Position numbers and translations under genes: made by a program. The notes beneath the pieces were generated by a model. That model had not been told where the DNA came from. It saw only the letters and a list, made by a program, of their open reading frames with translations, and did no database searches. Below, in pieces: positions 41,791 to 51,258 of a DNA stretch of 64,000 nt; the stretch's first letter is position 1; each line of letters starts with the position of its first letter. Origin of the DNA: an uncultured Anaeroplasmataceae bacterium (GTDB lineage: Bacteria > Bacillota_I > Bacilli_A > Acholeplasmatales > Anaeroplasmataceae); contig CAJTXR010000002.1 in NCBI GenBank assembly GCA_910584005.1, positions 236,682-300,681 on the forward strand. The letters run 5' to 3'.

Positions 41791-42411
41791 ATGATAGTGG
41801 CAGAAGAGATAAAAGAAGAAATTAAAGAAGAACAAAAAGTAGAAACAGAAGAAACAGAAAACAAAGAAGAAAGTAAAGAGGAGAAAAAAACTTTAGAAGA
41901 GTCTAAACAAAAAAAGGAGAAAAAATTAATCTATAAGGAACAGATTGCGAAACTTCAAGCGGAACTTAAGAAACAGCATAATGAATATCTTAAGGTTTAT
42001 GCTGAAATGGAAAATACTAAACGCAGGTTAAAGGAAGAAGCAATTCGGGATCGCAAATATGCCTCTCAAAATTTTATTAGTGAATTGATTAATCCGATTG
42101 ATATGCTCGTAAAAATTGTAGATAGTGAGGCTCCATCTCCTGAAATTGCAAATTATTTAATTGGCTTCAAAATGATAACGGGGCAGATTGTAGACATTTT
42201 GAAAAATGAAGGATTAAAGGAAATAGAAGCAATAGGAAAAGAGTTTGATCCAGCTACAATGCAGGCTATGTCAGTTGAGGAAAATAAAGAAGTAGAAAAC
42301 AATACGGTTCTAAAAGTAATGCAAACTGGATATATGTATAAGGATCGTATCTTAAGACCAGCAATGGTAATTGTAAATAAAATAGAAGAAAACAAGAAAG
42401 AGGAAGAATAA
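41791..42411 (+). CDS. grpE: Nucleotide exchange factor GrpE
   Basis: 206 residues. Long acidic lysine/glutamate-rich N-terminus (about 1-55), a coiled coil with KVYAEMENTKRRLKEEAIRDRKYA, and the C-terminal beta domain ending TGYMYKDRILRPAMVIV. It releases ADP from DnaK. ATG 41791 is two codons before an alternative GTG 41797; both follow AGGTAGGT. Three bases separate it from hrcA. Confidence 0.95.
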   Translation: MIVAEEIKEEIKEEQKVETEETENKEESKEEKKTLEESKQKKEKKLIYKEQIAKLQAELKKQHNEYLKVYAEMENTKRRLKEEAIRDRKYASQNFISELINPIDMLVKIVDSEAPSPEIANYLIGFKMITGQIVDILKNEGLKEIEAIGKEFDPATMQAMSVEENKEVENNTVLKVMQTGYMYKDRILRPAMVIVNKIEENKKEEE

Positions 42412-42412
42412 T

Positions 42413-44230
42413 ATGTCAAACAAAGTTATTGGTATCGATTTAGGTACAACAAATTCATGTGTTTCTGTTATGGAAGCAGGAGAAGCTAAAGTTATTACAA
42501 ATGCAGAAGGAATTAGAACGACTCCATCTGTTGTTGCTTTTAAGGGAGATGAAATTCAAGTTGGTGATGTTGCTAAGCGTCAGGCAATTACAAACCCAAA
42601 TACAGTAAGTTCTATTAAACGTCATATGGGGGATACAAACTATAAAGAGGAAATTAATGGAAAGAAATATACACCTCAAGAAATTTCAGCAATGATTTTA
42701 CAAAATTTAAAAAAGACAGCTGAAGCCTATTTAGGAGAAACTGTAGATAAGGCTGTAATTACAGTTCCTGCTTATTTTAATGATGCTCAGCGTCAGGCAA
42801 CAAAAGATGCTGGTAAAATTGCAGGATTAGAGGTATTACGTATCATCAATGAACCAACAGCAGCTGCTTTAGCTTATGGTATTGATAAAACGGATAAGGA
42901 ACAAACGGTTCTTGTATTTGACCTTGGTGGAGGTACATTTGATGTGTCCATCCTTTCTTTAGCCGATGGTACATTTGAGGTATTATCAACTGCAGGAGAT
43001 AATGTTTTAGGTGGAGATGATTTTGACAAGGCAGTTATGGATTGGCTTGTTGCTGAATTTAAAACAGAGTCTGGAGTTGATTTATCCTTAGATAAAATGG
43101 CTTTACAGCGTTTAAAAGATGCATCTGAAAAAGCAAAGAAGGATTTATCTGGAGTTACTTCTGTAGAAATTAGTTTACCATTCATTTCTATGGGTGCTGC
43201 TGGTCCATTACACTTGACACGTACTTTAACAAGAACTAAATTTAATGAGTTAACTGCTCATTTAGTAGAACGTTGTCTAGGACCCGTACGTCGCGCATTG
43301 AAGGATGCTAAACTTACAGCAAAAGATTTAGATCAAGTCTTATTAGTTGGTGGTTCTACACGTATTCCAGCTGTACAAGATTTAGTTAAAAAGGAATTAG
43401 GAAAAGAACCAAATAAGAGTGTTAATCCAGATGAAGTTGTAGCTATGGGTGCTGCTATTCAGGGTGGTGTTTTAACGGGGGATGTTAAGGATGTATTGTT
43501 GCTAGATGTTACGCCACTATCTTTAGGTATTGAAACTTTAGGTGGTGTATTTACAAAACTTATAGAAAGAAATACAACGATTCCTTGTTCAAAGAGTCAA
43601 GTATTCTCAACTGCTGCTGATAACCAGCCAGCTGTAGATATTCATGTATTACAAGGAGAAAGACCAATGGCTGCAGATAATAAGACTTTAGGTCGTTTCC
43701 AATTAGGAGATATTCCTGCTGCACCACGTGGTGTACCTCAAATTGAAGTTAAATTTGATATCGATGCGAATGGTATTGTAAATGTTTCTGCTAAGAATTT
43801 AGGCACAGGTAAAGAACAAAAAATTACAATTCAGGGTGGTTCTGGTTTGTCTGATGCAGAAATTGAAAGAATGGTAAAGGAAGCAGAAGAAAATGCAGAC
43901 GCAGATAAAAAACGCAAGGAAGAAGCAGATTTAATAAATGAAGCAAATCAGTTAATTTTCCAAACGAAGAAAGCATTAAATGATCTTCAAAATGTAGATC
44001 CTGCTGAAAAGGAAAATGCTGAACATCTTTGTGAAGATTTACAAAAAGCATTAGATTCTAATGATTTAGGAGCAGTTAAAGAAAAGAAAGAAGCATTAGA
44101 AAAAGTAGCTCAGGATATTGCTGTAAAGGCATATCAACAAACTCAAGGAGCTCAACAACAAGATGCTGCAGATCAAACTTCTGCTAAAGATGATAATACA
44201 GTTGATGCTGATTTTTCTGATGTACAATAA
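42413..44230 (+). CDS. dnaK: Molecular chaperone DnaK (Hsp70)
   Basis: 605 residues. ATPase domain start GIDLGTTNSCVSVMEAGE, phosphate motif VFDLGGGTFDVSIL, VLLVGGSTRIPAVQDLV, substrate-binding domain (LLDVTPLSLGIETLGGVFT, in part), C-terminal lid and a disordered glutamine-rich end. Lacks the 20-odd residue insert of Gram-negative DnaK, as usual for Bacillota. One base after grpE, so translationally coupled. Confidence 0.99.
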   Translation: MSNKVIGIDLGTTNSCVSVMEAGEAKVITNAEGIRTTPSVVAFKGDEIQVGDVAKRQAITNPNTVSSIKRHMGDTNYKEEINGKKYTPQEISAMILQNLKKTAEAYLGETVDKAVITVPAYFNDAQRQATKDAGKIAGLEVLRIINEPTAAALAYGIDKTDKEQTVLVFDLGGGTFDVSILSLADGTFEVLSTAGDNVLGGDDFDKAVMDWLVAEFKTESGVDLSLDKMALQRLKDASEKAKKDLSGVTSVEISLPFISMGAAGPLHLTRTLTRTKFNELTAHLVERCLGPVRRALKDAKLTAKDLDQVLLVGGSTRIPAVQDLVKKELGKEPNKSVNPDEVVAMGAAIQGGVLTGDVKDVLLLDVTPLSLGIETLGGVFTKLIERNTTIPCSKSQVFSTAADNQPAVDIHVLQGERPMAADNKTLGRFQLGDIPAAPRGVPQIEVKFDIDANGIVNVSAKNLGTGKEQKITIQGGSGLSDAEIERMVKEAEENADADKKRKEEADLINEANQLIFQTKKALNDLQNVDPAEKENAEHLCEDLQKALDSNDLGAVKEKKEALEKVAQDIAVKAYQQTQGAQQQDAADQTSAKDDNTVDADFSDVQ

Positions 44231-44289
44231 TTTAGAAACAATATTTAGAGGGGACCATATGGCCCCTTCTGAATTTGAGAGGTGAGCTT

Positions 44290-45411
44290 ATGGCGAAAAG
44301 AGATTATTATGAGGTTCTTGGTTTAACTAAGGGTGCTAGTCAGGATGAAATTAAACGTGCATACCGTCAATTAGCCAAGCAATACCATCCAGATATAAAT
44401 AAAGAACCTGGAGCCGAAGAAAAATTTAAAGAAATTAATGAAGCCTATGATACCTTATCTGATGAGCAGAAAAAGGCTCGGTATGATCAGTTCGGTTTTG
44501 ATGACCCAATGGGTGGAGCTGGTTCTGGTTTTGGTGGCTTTGGTTCTTCGGGCTTTTCTGGTGGCTTTGGTGGTTTTGAAGATATTTTCTCTTCTATTTT
44601 TGGTGGTGGGAGATCAAGATCTACAGGACCTCAGCAAGGAAAAGATATAGAAAAGAATATGACCATTTCCTTTGAGGAAGCTGTATATGGCTGTAAGAAA
44701 AAAATTCGTTTAACTGCCGATGATGAATGTACTGCGTGTGGTGGAACGGGAGCTTTTTCTAAAAGCGATATTAAGACCTGTCCAAAATGTAAAGGACAAG
44801 GTCGTATATTAATGCGTCAACAAACCATTTTTGGACAATCAACAGTTCAAACCACTTGTCCGGATTGCAATGGTACAGGAAAAATCATAACTAAAAAATG
44901 CGATGCTTGTGGTGGAAAGGGAAGAATCAGACGGACTAAGGATGTAGAAGTGACGATTCCTGCTGGCATTGATACGGGAATGACTTTGCGTATGGCAGGA
45001 TATGGAGAAGCAGGAAGTAATGGTGGCGGTTCTGGAGATTTATATATATCTTTTACAGTAACCCCACATAAGAATTTCATTCGTGAAGGATCAGATATCA
45101 TTTTAAATGTTCCAATTAGTTTTTCTCAGGCGGCTTTAGGAGATAGTATAGAGGTGCCAACGATTGATTCACCAGTTATGCTCAAAATCCCTGCTGGAAC
45201 ACAGTCTGAAACTAAATTCCGTTTGCGTGGAAAAGGAACTAAAAACCCAAAAACAAATTCTTTGTCTAGAGGAGATCAATATGTCATTGTTCATGTTCAA
45301 ACTCCTACAAATCTAAATTCAGAAGAAAAAGAATTATTAGAAAAACTTGGGAATGTAGAAAAAAAAGAAAAGAAATCTCCATGGGAAAAATTCAAAAATT
45401 TATTTCAATAG
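44290..45411 (+). CDS. dnaJ: Co-chaperone DnaJ (Hsp40)
   Basis: 373 residues. J domain with HPD (KQYHPDINKE), Gly/Phe-rich linker (about 75-115), four zinc-finger repeats (CTACGGTG, CPKCKGQG, CPDCNGTG, CDACGGKG) and C-terminal substrate-binding domain. AGGTGAGC supports ATG 44290; an upstream ATG at 44275 is less likely given the MAKRDYYEVLG N-terminus. Last gene of the heat-shock operon. Confidence 0.97.
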   Translation: MAKRDYYEVLGLTKGASQDEIKRAYRQLAKQYHPDINKEPGAEEKFKEINEAYDTLSDEQKKARYDQFGFDDPMGGAGSGFGGFGSSGFSGGFGGFEDIFSSIFGGGRSRSTGPQQGKDIEKNMTISFEEAVYGCKKKIRLTADDECTACGGTGAFSKSDIKTCPKCKGQGRILMRQQTIFGQSTVQTTCPDCNGTGKIITKKCDACGGKGRIRRTKDVEVTIPAGIDTGMTLRMAGYGEAGSNGGGSGDLYISFTVTPHKNFIREGSDIILNVPISFSQAALGDSIEVPTIDSPVMLKIPAGTQSETKFRLRGKGTKNPKTNSLSRGDQYVIVHVQTPTNLNSEEKELLEKLGNVEKKEKKSPWEKFKNLFQ

Positions 45412-45413
45412 AT

Positions 45414-45436
45414 AAGAGCAGCAATGCTCTTTTTTC
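45414..45436 (+). terminator. Terminator of the heat-shock operon
   Basis: AAGAGCA (45414-45420) pairs with TGCTCTT (45425-45431), loop GCAA, then TTTTC. Confidence 0.82.
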
Positions 45437-45506
45437 TTTAGAAATATTGCAAAATCTAGTTAAAATTGATATAATGAAAAAAATAAAATAATGGAGGTTT
45501 TAAAAA

Positions 45507-46064
45507 ATGAAAGAATATGAAAAACTTTTATTTGAAGATACAAAACGAAAAGAAAATTTAAAAGCATTAGATGAAGTAAAACTAGGCCTATTTGAACAAA
45601 AAGAGGAAAAAGAATTTGATTTTTCAGTCTATACAAAAATGACATATCATAAAAAATATAAAGGACTTTATGATTTATATCAAAATAATGAAACTATGGA
45701 ACTAGTTTATGTATGTCCTCTAGTAGAGAATAATAAGGGAGATTCAAACGAGCGAAAGGACTTAGCACCCTATGCATATGATTGTATCTACCTTGAATAT
45801 TTAGATTTAGAAGCCTATGAGCTTGTTCGCAAGGCTGCGATCCATGAAAAAACTAGATTGATTGATGGTTTTTATTATGGATCCATAGTTGCGTATATCC
45901 TTCTTTTTATTATAAATATAGTAAATTTAGTACTATGCTTTTCAAGTGGTACAGGCTTCAGTGAATTTATATTGTTGGCTGGATCTATTATTGGTGCACA
46001 GTTTATTATGACCATTTTATTATCTATATTATTGATTCATTATCGTAAATTTAAGGCTCAGTAA
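45507..46064 (+). CDS. Membrane-anchored protein of unknown function
   Basis: 185 residues. The N-terminal ~120 are charged and soluble (TKRKENLKALDEVKLGLFEQ ... YVCPLVENNKG ... LAPYAYDCIYLEYLDLEAYELVRKAA). Two hydrophobic helices follow (about 127-150 and 158-180). I do not recognise it. It occupies the place where prmA normally stands between dnaJ and rsmE in Bacillota, and ends one base before rsmE. ATGGAGG-type ribosome site present. Confidence 0.65.
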   Translation: MKEYEKLLFEDTKRKENLKALDEVKLGLFEQKEEKEFDFSVYTKMTYHKKYKGLYDLYQNNETMELVYVCPLVENNKGDSNERKDLAPYAYDCIYLEYLDLEAYELVRKAAIHEKTRLIDGFYYGSIVAYILLFIINIVNLVLCFSSGTGFSEFILLAGSIIGAQFIMTILLSILLIHYRKFKAQ

Positions 46065-46065
46065 T

Positions 46066-46803
46066 ATGCAAAAATTTTTTATAACTCCAGAGGAGTTTCA
46101 TCAAAAGAGAATTCTTTTTGATATCGCATTTCAAATAAAAAATGTGTTAAGAGGGAAGCTCAATGATGAATTTTTGATTGGTGTTCAGGATAAAACATTT
46201 CTTGTTCGCATTACTAAAATTGAAAGTAATGAAATTCATTTCGGTGTGATACAAGAAGAAACTGGCAATCAAGAACTGCCAGTTTTTGTTACCTTATTCC
46301 AAGGATATCCTAAAGGGGATAAAATGGAAACAATAATTAAAACAGCAACTCAGCTAGGAATATACGAAGTATGTCCAACAATTACGCACCGATCTATAGT
46401 AAAAATAGAAGAAAAGAAAAGAGAAACCAAAATTGAACGGTTTCAAAAAATCGCGTGTGAAGCAGCAGAGCAATCTTTGAGAAATGTGGTTCCTAGGATT
46501 CTTGACATAACCAAGCTCAAAGAAATTGATTTTTCTAAGTTTGACAAGAAAATTGTTTGTTATGAAGAGGTAGCCAAGAATAATGAAGAATCTACTTTTC
46601 GTAAACTGATTTCTGAACTCTCTTGCAAAGATAAAGTTGCGATTGTGGTTGGACCAGAAGGTGGACTAACAAAAGAAGAAGTTGAGGATTTAAAGGAGAA
46701 AGGATTTATAGCTGTAGGACTAGGACCTAGAATCCTTAGAACAGAAACGGTTGTTTCTTATGTGCTTTCTTGTATAAGCTATGAACTCGAATTAAAAAAA
46801 TGA
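46066..46803 (+). CDS. rsmE: 16S rRNA m3U1498 methyltransferase RsmE
   Basis: 245 residues. N-terminal PUA-like domain and C-terminal SPOUT knot with IVVGPEGGLTKEEVEDL (about 194-210), LGPRILRTETVVSYVL. It methylates U1498 of 16S rRNA. Order dnaK-dnaJ-(prmA)-rsmE-mtaB-rpsU is conserved in Bacillota. Its stop overlaps the mtaB start by four bases. Confidence 0.95.
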   Translation: MQKFFITPEEFHQKRILFDIAFQIKNVLRGKLNDEFLIGVQDKTFLVRITKIESNEIHFGVIQEETGNQELPVFVTLFQGYPKGDKMETIIKTATQLGIYEVCPTITHRSIVKIEEKKRETKIERFQKIACEAAEQSLRNVVPRILDITKLKEIDFSKFDKKIVCYEEVAKNNEESTFRKLISELSCKDKVAIVVGPEGGLTKEEVEDLKEKGFIAVGLGPRILRTETVVSYVLSCISYELELKK

Positions 46804-48092
46804 AAAAAATAGGCTTTCAAACTTTAGGCTGTAAAGTAAATATTTATGAGTCTAATGCGTTAAAAAATGAATTAATAAAAAGAGGGTATGAAATTATAGA
46901 ACCTTCTTTGGATTGTGATGCCTTTATTATTAACACTTGTGCGGTTACTAATATGGCAGCAGCTAAAAGCAGAAAACTCATCCATAAAATGAGGAAATTG
47001 AATCCTCATGCGGTTGTATGTGTTATGGGATGTTATAGTCAAACAAGCGATGATGTTTTAGATATTCCAGGAGTAGATATAATCGTAGGAAACGGGAATA
47101 AGTTAGATATTTTACCATTACTTGAAGAGAAACTTTTAGATCGATCTATTGAACAAAAACTAAATCGGATAGATATTTTAAATTATCATCAGTATGAAAA
47201 GTTAGAAGTGACAAGCTATGATCATACAAGGGCTTTTGTAAAAATTGAGGATGGCTGTGAAAATTTTTGTACCTATTGTATTATTCCATATGCTAGAGGA
47301 CCAGTTCGTTCTAAAAATGCAGATGATATAATCAAAGAATTAAAGAAAATAACTGAATCAGGATATGAAGAAATTGTATTAGCTGGAATTCATACAGGTA
47401 AATATAGGGATCAAGAAGTAAATTTAACTGGACTAATCAAACGCATTTTATGTGAAGTTCCTCGTATTAAAAAACTAAGACTTTCCTCAATAGAAATCAA
47501 TGAAATAGATGATGAATTTATTTCTCTTATGGCTGATACTGAGGTTTTAGCAAATCATTTGCATTTACCTTTGCAATCAGGTAGTGAATTCATTTTAAGT
47601 AAAATGGAAAGAAAATATGATTTAGATTTTTTTACAAATAAGATAAATGCGATAAGAAAAGTTCGTCCAAATATTTCTATCTCAACAGATATCATTGTTG
47701 GGTTTCCATATGAAACTGAAAAGGAATTTATGGAAACTTATACTTATGCTCAAAAAATTGGCTTTAGTAAAATTCATGTATTTCCATATTCTATTCGCAA
47801 AGGAACAAAGGCAAGTTCAATGCCACAGGTAAAAGATTCTATAAAAAAAGAACGAGCAACACGACTGATTGCTTTATCAAATGAATTAGAGAAACAGTAT
47901 GCTTCTTTATTCTTAAATCAGTCCTTAGAATGCATTGTGGAGCAATCAACAAAGGATGGCTGGATGGTAGGGCATACCACCAACTATTTGCAAGTATATC
48001 TTCCGTTAGATTCTTCTTATTTGAAAAAATATTGTAGAGTAGAAATTATAAAGTTAGTAGAAGGTAAAATATTTGGTAAAATTATAAAGTAA
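46800..48092 (+). CDS. mtaB: tRNA t6A37 methylthiotransferase MtaB
   Basis: 430 residues. Radical-SAM methylthiotransferase: N-terminal UPF0004 domain (GCKVNIYESNAL, INTCAVTNMA, GCYSQTS: three cysteines for the auxiliary cluster), radical-SAM CENFCTYCIIPYARG (CxxxCxxC), and a C-terminal TRAM-like region. Converts t6A to ms2t6A in tRNAs reading ANN codons. Matches Bacillus YqeV rather than MiaB in length and context. Confidence 0.95.
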   Translation: MKKIGFQTLGCKVNIYESNALKNELIKRGYEIIEPSLDCDAFIINTCAVTNMAAAKSRKLIHKMRKLNPHAVVCVMGCYSQTSDDVLDIPGVDIIVGNGNKLDILPLLEEKLLDRSIEQKLNRIDILNYHQYEKLEVTSYDHTRAFVKIEDGCENFCTYCIIPYARGPVRSKNADDIIKELKKITESGYEEIVLAGIHTGKYRDQEVNLTGLIKRILCEVPRIKKLRLSSIEINEIDDEFISLMADTEVLANHLHLPLQSGSEFILSKMERKYDLDFFTNKINAIRKVRPNISISTDIIVGFPYETEKEFMETYTYAQKIGFSKIHVFPYSIRKGTKASSMPQVKDSIKKERATRLIALSNELEKQYASLFLNQSLECIVEQSTKDGWMVGHTTNYLQVYLPLDSSYLKKYCRVEIIKLVEGKIFGKIIK

Positions 48093-48154
48093 TAAAAAGT
48101 CTGTCGTTTTTATAAAAAATACGTGAAAACAACATAAAAAACTAAAAAAAACTC

Positions 48155-48183
48155 TTTACAATTGATTTTATATAGTGTAAAAT
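48155..48183 (+). promoter_or_regulatory. Promoter of rpsU
   Basis: TTTACA (48155-48160), 17-base spacer, TAAAAT (48178-48183). Confidence 0.7.
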
Positions 48184-48218
48184 AGTATAGGAATTCGTCC
48201 TTGGAAGGAGGCTTAGTC

Positions 48219-48392
48219 ATGCCAAAAACTGTTGTACGTGAAAAAGAAAGTATCGAAGATGCTTTACGTAGATTTAAACGTGATGTTTCTAGATCTGGTA
48301 ACCTTCAAGAGGCGAAAAAACGTCAATATTATTTAAAACCTAGTGATGTGCGTAAGCAAAAACGTCAAGAGGCACGTAAAAAATATAAGTAA
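48219..48392 (+). CDS. rpsU: 30S ribosomal protein S21
   Basis: 57 residues: PKTVVREKESIEDALRRFKRDVSRSGNL followed by a very basic tail (KPSDVRKQKRQEARKKYK). Typical S21. GGAAGGAGG at 48203-48211 fixes ATG 48219; the longer open frame starting at 48201 overlaps the ribosome site. Confidence 0.97.
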   Translation: MPKTVVREKESIEDALRRFKRDVSRSGNLQEAKKRQYYLKPSDVRKQKRQEARKKYK

Positions 48393-48393
48393 G

Positions 48394-48416
48394 AAAGGGG
48401 CTTTATGCCCTTTTTA
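48394..48416 (+). terminator. Terminator of rpsU
   Basis: AAAGGGGC/GCCCTTTTT with loop TTTAT; includes one G-U pair. Confidence 0.8.
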
Positions 48417-48433
48417 ATTTCTCGGAGGTAAAA

Positions 48434-49147
48434 ATGAAGATATATATGATGGGAGATTCCACAATGAAATATAACAATATATTTCAATATCCGCAAGTAG
48501 GATGGGGTCAGGTATTACATTTATTCGCTAAAAATAATTGCTTAATTGAAGATCATGCTGAAAATGGAAGAAGCACGAAAAGCTTTATTTCTGAAGGAAG
48601 ATTCAATGTTATTTTGAAAAAATTACAAAAAGGAGATTATGTAATTTGTCAATTTGGTCACAACGATGAAAAAATTTTAGATCCTACTCGGTATACTAAA
48701 CCATATGAAGACTATCAAGAAAATCTAAAATATTTTGCTGATGAGGTTGTAAAAAAAGGGGCTGGCATTGTCTTTGCAACATCAATTACACGTCATAAAT
48801 TTGAAAACGGAATTTGTGTTAACTCTCATATGGACTATCCTAAAGCAATGATGGATTTTGCAAGAGAAAACCAGTATACCTGTATAGATTTAAATCAATT
48901 GACAATTAATTTATATAATCAATTAGGAGAAGAAGAAACTAAGAAATTTCATATGATTTTTCCAGCAGGAACTTATGAATCTCATCCAGAAGCAAAGGAT
49001 GATCATTCTCATTTACGATATGAAGGAGCATTGATGGTTGCTGAACTGTTTGTTCGGGCACTACTTAAAACAAATGATGCGATGAAGGAATGCTTTTTGG
49101 ATTTATCAACGAAAGAAACTATTGATGAAAAAATGCTTATGGATTAA
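48434..49147 (+). CDS. SGNH hydrolase, rhamnogalacturonan acetylesterase-like
   Basis: 237 residues, no signal peptide. Block I MMGDST (GDS nucleophile, about 5-10), ENGRSTKSF (Gly block), FGHNDEK (block III, GxND), and DHSHLRYEGA near 197 (catalytic DxxH). The layout matches RhgT-type acetylesterases of pectin; deacetylation of another sugar is possible. CTCGGAGG ribosome site before ATG 48434. Its last four bases overlap the convergent ftsW-like gene. Confidence 0.8.
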   Translation: MKIYMMGDSTMKYNNIFQYPQVGWGQVLHLFAKNNCLIEDHAENGRSTKSFISEGRFNVILKKLQKGDYVICQFGHNDEKILDPTRYTKPYEDYQENLKYFADEVVKKGAGIVFATSITRHKFENGICVNSHMDYPKAMMDFARENQYTCIDLNQLTINLYNQLGEEETKKFHMIFPAGTYESHPEAKDDHSHLRYEGALMVAELFVRALLKTNDAMKECFLDLSTKETIDEKMLMD

Positions 49148-50283
49148 CTTTTTTTGACCGCTTTTTTACGCGGTCTTTTATTATATTCAAAAGATAGGTC
49201 TTTATCTGCTGTTTTTAAAACATTAAATATAATTCCCATCATAAACATGGATATGACTAAACTTGATCCACCATAAGAAACAAATGGCAATGTGACACCT
49301 GTGACAGGAATTAGTCCGATGACTACTGCTATATTAATAAAAACTTGAAGCATCAATAGAGAGGAGAAGCCAAATACCATATAAGCACAGAATTTGTCTT
49401 TAACGGATCTTGATAATTTAAAGCATAAATACAATAAAGTAGCAAAAAGCAAGATAAGCATAATTCCACCCAAAATACCTAATTCTTCAACTATAATTGC
49501 AAAGATAAAATCGTTTCCTGGTTCGGGTAAATAAAAGTATTTTTGTTTAGACTTAAATAAACCATAACCAAATAAAGAAGCTGGAGAAATAGCATAAAGT
49601 GATTGGATAATTTGAAATCCACTCCCAAGTGGATCATTCCATGGATTAATAAAAGAAATAATTCTTTCTAGACGGTAAGGAGCTGTAGCAATCATTAAGG
49701 TTAAGCCAATCGCTGCTGCAACAATTCCAAGAACAATATTTATTAGTTTAAATTCGCCTATAAAAAGTAAAAATACAATACTAGCAACCATAATTAATCC
49801 ACTTCCAAAATCGGGCTGTAGAAGAATTAAGCCAAAGATGATTCCAACGAACAACATATATAAATAAAAGTATAGATTCTTTTTTAGAATTCCTTCATTT
49901 TTCGTTAGAAATTTGGCGGTAAATATAATAAGAGCCAGTTTCATAAATTCAGCAGGTTGAATGGAAAAATCTCCAATCCCTATCCATGATCTGGCTCCAC
50001 CTCTTACTATCCCAATTCCAGGAATCAAAACGAGAATTAATAAAATTAAACAACCAAAAAATATTTGATTGGCATGTTTAAACCAAAATGTATATGGAAT
50101 TTTAGATGCAATAAGATAGCCAATAAGTCCAACTCCAAAAAAAAGCCCCTGCCTTAGTAAATAGTAGTAAGGGTTGCCAGTCTTATACTCTGCCCAAATG
50201 CTAGATGCTGAATAAATCATAATGAGTCCTATGCCAATAATTAAAAAAAGGATACAGTTATAGAGAAAATAATATTTTTTCAT
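49144..50283 (-). CDS. ftsW: SEDS peptidoglycan glycosyltransferase, FtsW/SpoVE type
   Basis: About 379 residues, ten membrane helices. SEDS landmarks: GGARSWIGIGDFSIQPAEFMKL (quoted part: WIGIGDFSIQPAEFMKL), LLQPDFGSGLIM, YLPEPGNDFIFAIIVEELG, and PFVSYGGSSLV near the end. It polymerises lipid II with a class B PBP. FtsW and SpoVE are hard to separate; with spoVD in the same window SpoVE is possible. GGTGATG before ATG 50283 defines the start. The basic tail (RPRKKAVKKS) is encoded within the opposite gene's terminator. Confidence 0.88.
   Translation of the reverse strand: MKKYYFLYNCILFLIIGIGLIMIYSASSIWAEYKTGNPYYYLLRQGLFFGVGLIGYLIASKIPYTFWFKHANQIFFGCLILLILVLIPGIGIVRGGARSWIGIGDFSIQPAEFMKLALIIFTAKFLTKNEGILKKNLYFYLYMLFVGIIFGLILLQPDFGSGLIMVASIVFLLFIGEFKLINIVLGIVAAAIGLTLMIATAPYRLERIISFINPWNDPLGSGFQIIQSLYAISPASLFGYGLFKSKQKYFYLPEPGNDFIFAIIVEELGILGGIMLILLFATLLYLCFKLSRSVKDKFCAYMVFGFSSLLMLQVFINIAVVIGLIPVTGVTLPFVSYGGSSLVISMFMMGIIFNVLKTADKDLSFEYNKRPRKKAVKKS
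49156..49180 (+). terminator. Terminator of the esterase gene, inside the ftsW 3' end
   Basis: GACCGC (49156-49161) pairs with GCGGTC (49170-49175), then TTTTA. It also encodes codons of the opposite gene. Confidence 0.75.
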
Positions 50284-50393
50284 CAGCATCACCTATGAAA
50301 TTCTATGTTTTACTCCTTGAATTTATTATGAAAATTAGTATAATTAAATAGAATTCATTACCAAATAGAAAATAAAGATTGTGAGGGATAAGG

Positions 50394-51248
50394 ATGCTGG
50401 ATGTGTTTTTGGATAGTTTTTTAGATAGTCTAAAAGTATTTGGAATTGCTTTAATTCTTAATATTATTTTATCCTTTTTTGAGGGTAAAGTAGCTTCTTT
50501 ATTTCAAAGGCATCAAAAGATAAGCCCTTTAATTGGTGCAGGAGCTGGATTAATTCCTCAATGTGGAATATCTATTGTAGCTTCAGATTTATATCGCAAA
50601 GAGCATATAACGTTTGGAACCTTAGTTGCAGTTTTATTTGCTTGTTCTGATGAAGCAATTGCCATTTTATGTACAGATATGACAAAGATAATATATCTTA
50701 TTCCTCTTTTGCTTATTAAATTCATTTTTGGATTTATTTTGGGCTATATTTTAGATTTTATCATCAAAAAGCATCCAATTAAGGCAATTGAAGAAGAAGT
50801 TCATATAGGATGTTGTCATCATGAAATTGATTCTTTAGAAGAAGCAAAATTTCAAAAGCATTTCATTCATCCTCTCTTTCATTCCTTAAAAATTTTTCTT
50901 TATGTATGGAGTATCACATTCCTTTTTGGAACAATTCTTTATTTCGTTAAAGAAAACGTAATTGTTTCTTTTTTAAAAGCAAATCCATTTATCGCCCCTA
51001 TAGTTGCGGGTGGAATTGGTCTAATTCCAAATTGTGCTTCTAGTGTAATTTTAACAGAACTTTTTTTGGCAGATGGTCTTTCTTTTGGGGCTTTACTTAC
51101 AGGGCTTAGTGTAAATTCAGGATTAGGAATTATTTATCTCATCAAGTTTAAAGATACAAGAATCAAAGCATTATGGATTATGCTTATCCTATTCCTTTAT
51201 TCGATAGGTATAGGATATGGAACAATTTTAATCATGAATTTGATATAA
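50394..51248 (+). CDS. Putative 10-TM heavy-metal exporter (ArsP_2-like)
   Basis: 284 residues with eight to ten helices in two similar halves. Each half has a buried cysteine motif: LIPQCGISIVASDLYR near 55 and LIPNCASSVILTEL near 210. Between them a cytoplasmic loop has HIGCCHHE, a likely metal-binding Cys/His cluster. This fits the PF11449-type putative manganese or metalloid exporters. Direction and metal are unknown. GAGGGATAAGG ribosome site before ATG 50394. Confidence 0.72.
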   Translation: MLDVFLDSFLDSLKVFGIALILNIILSFFEGKVASLFQRHQKISPLIGAGAGLIPQCGISIVASDLYRKEHITFGTLVAVLFACSDEAIAILCTDMTKIIYLIPLLLIKFIFGFILGYILDFIIKKHPIKAIEEEVHIGCCHHEIDSLEEAKFQKHFIHPLFHSLKIFLYVWSITFLFGTILYFVKENVIVSFLKANPFIAPIVAGGIGLIPNCASSVILTELFLADGLSFGALLTGLSVNSGLGIIYLIKFKDTRIKALWIMLILFLYSIGIGYGTILIMNLI

Positions 51249-51258
51249 AGGAGTATAT

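Noticed and set aside
42455..44051. Minus-strand open frames within dnaK
   Set aside because: They are shadows of a highly biased core gene, without ribosome sites or recognisable products.
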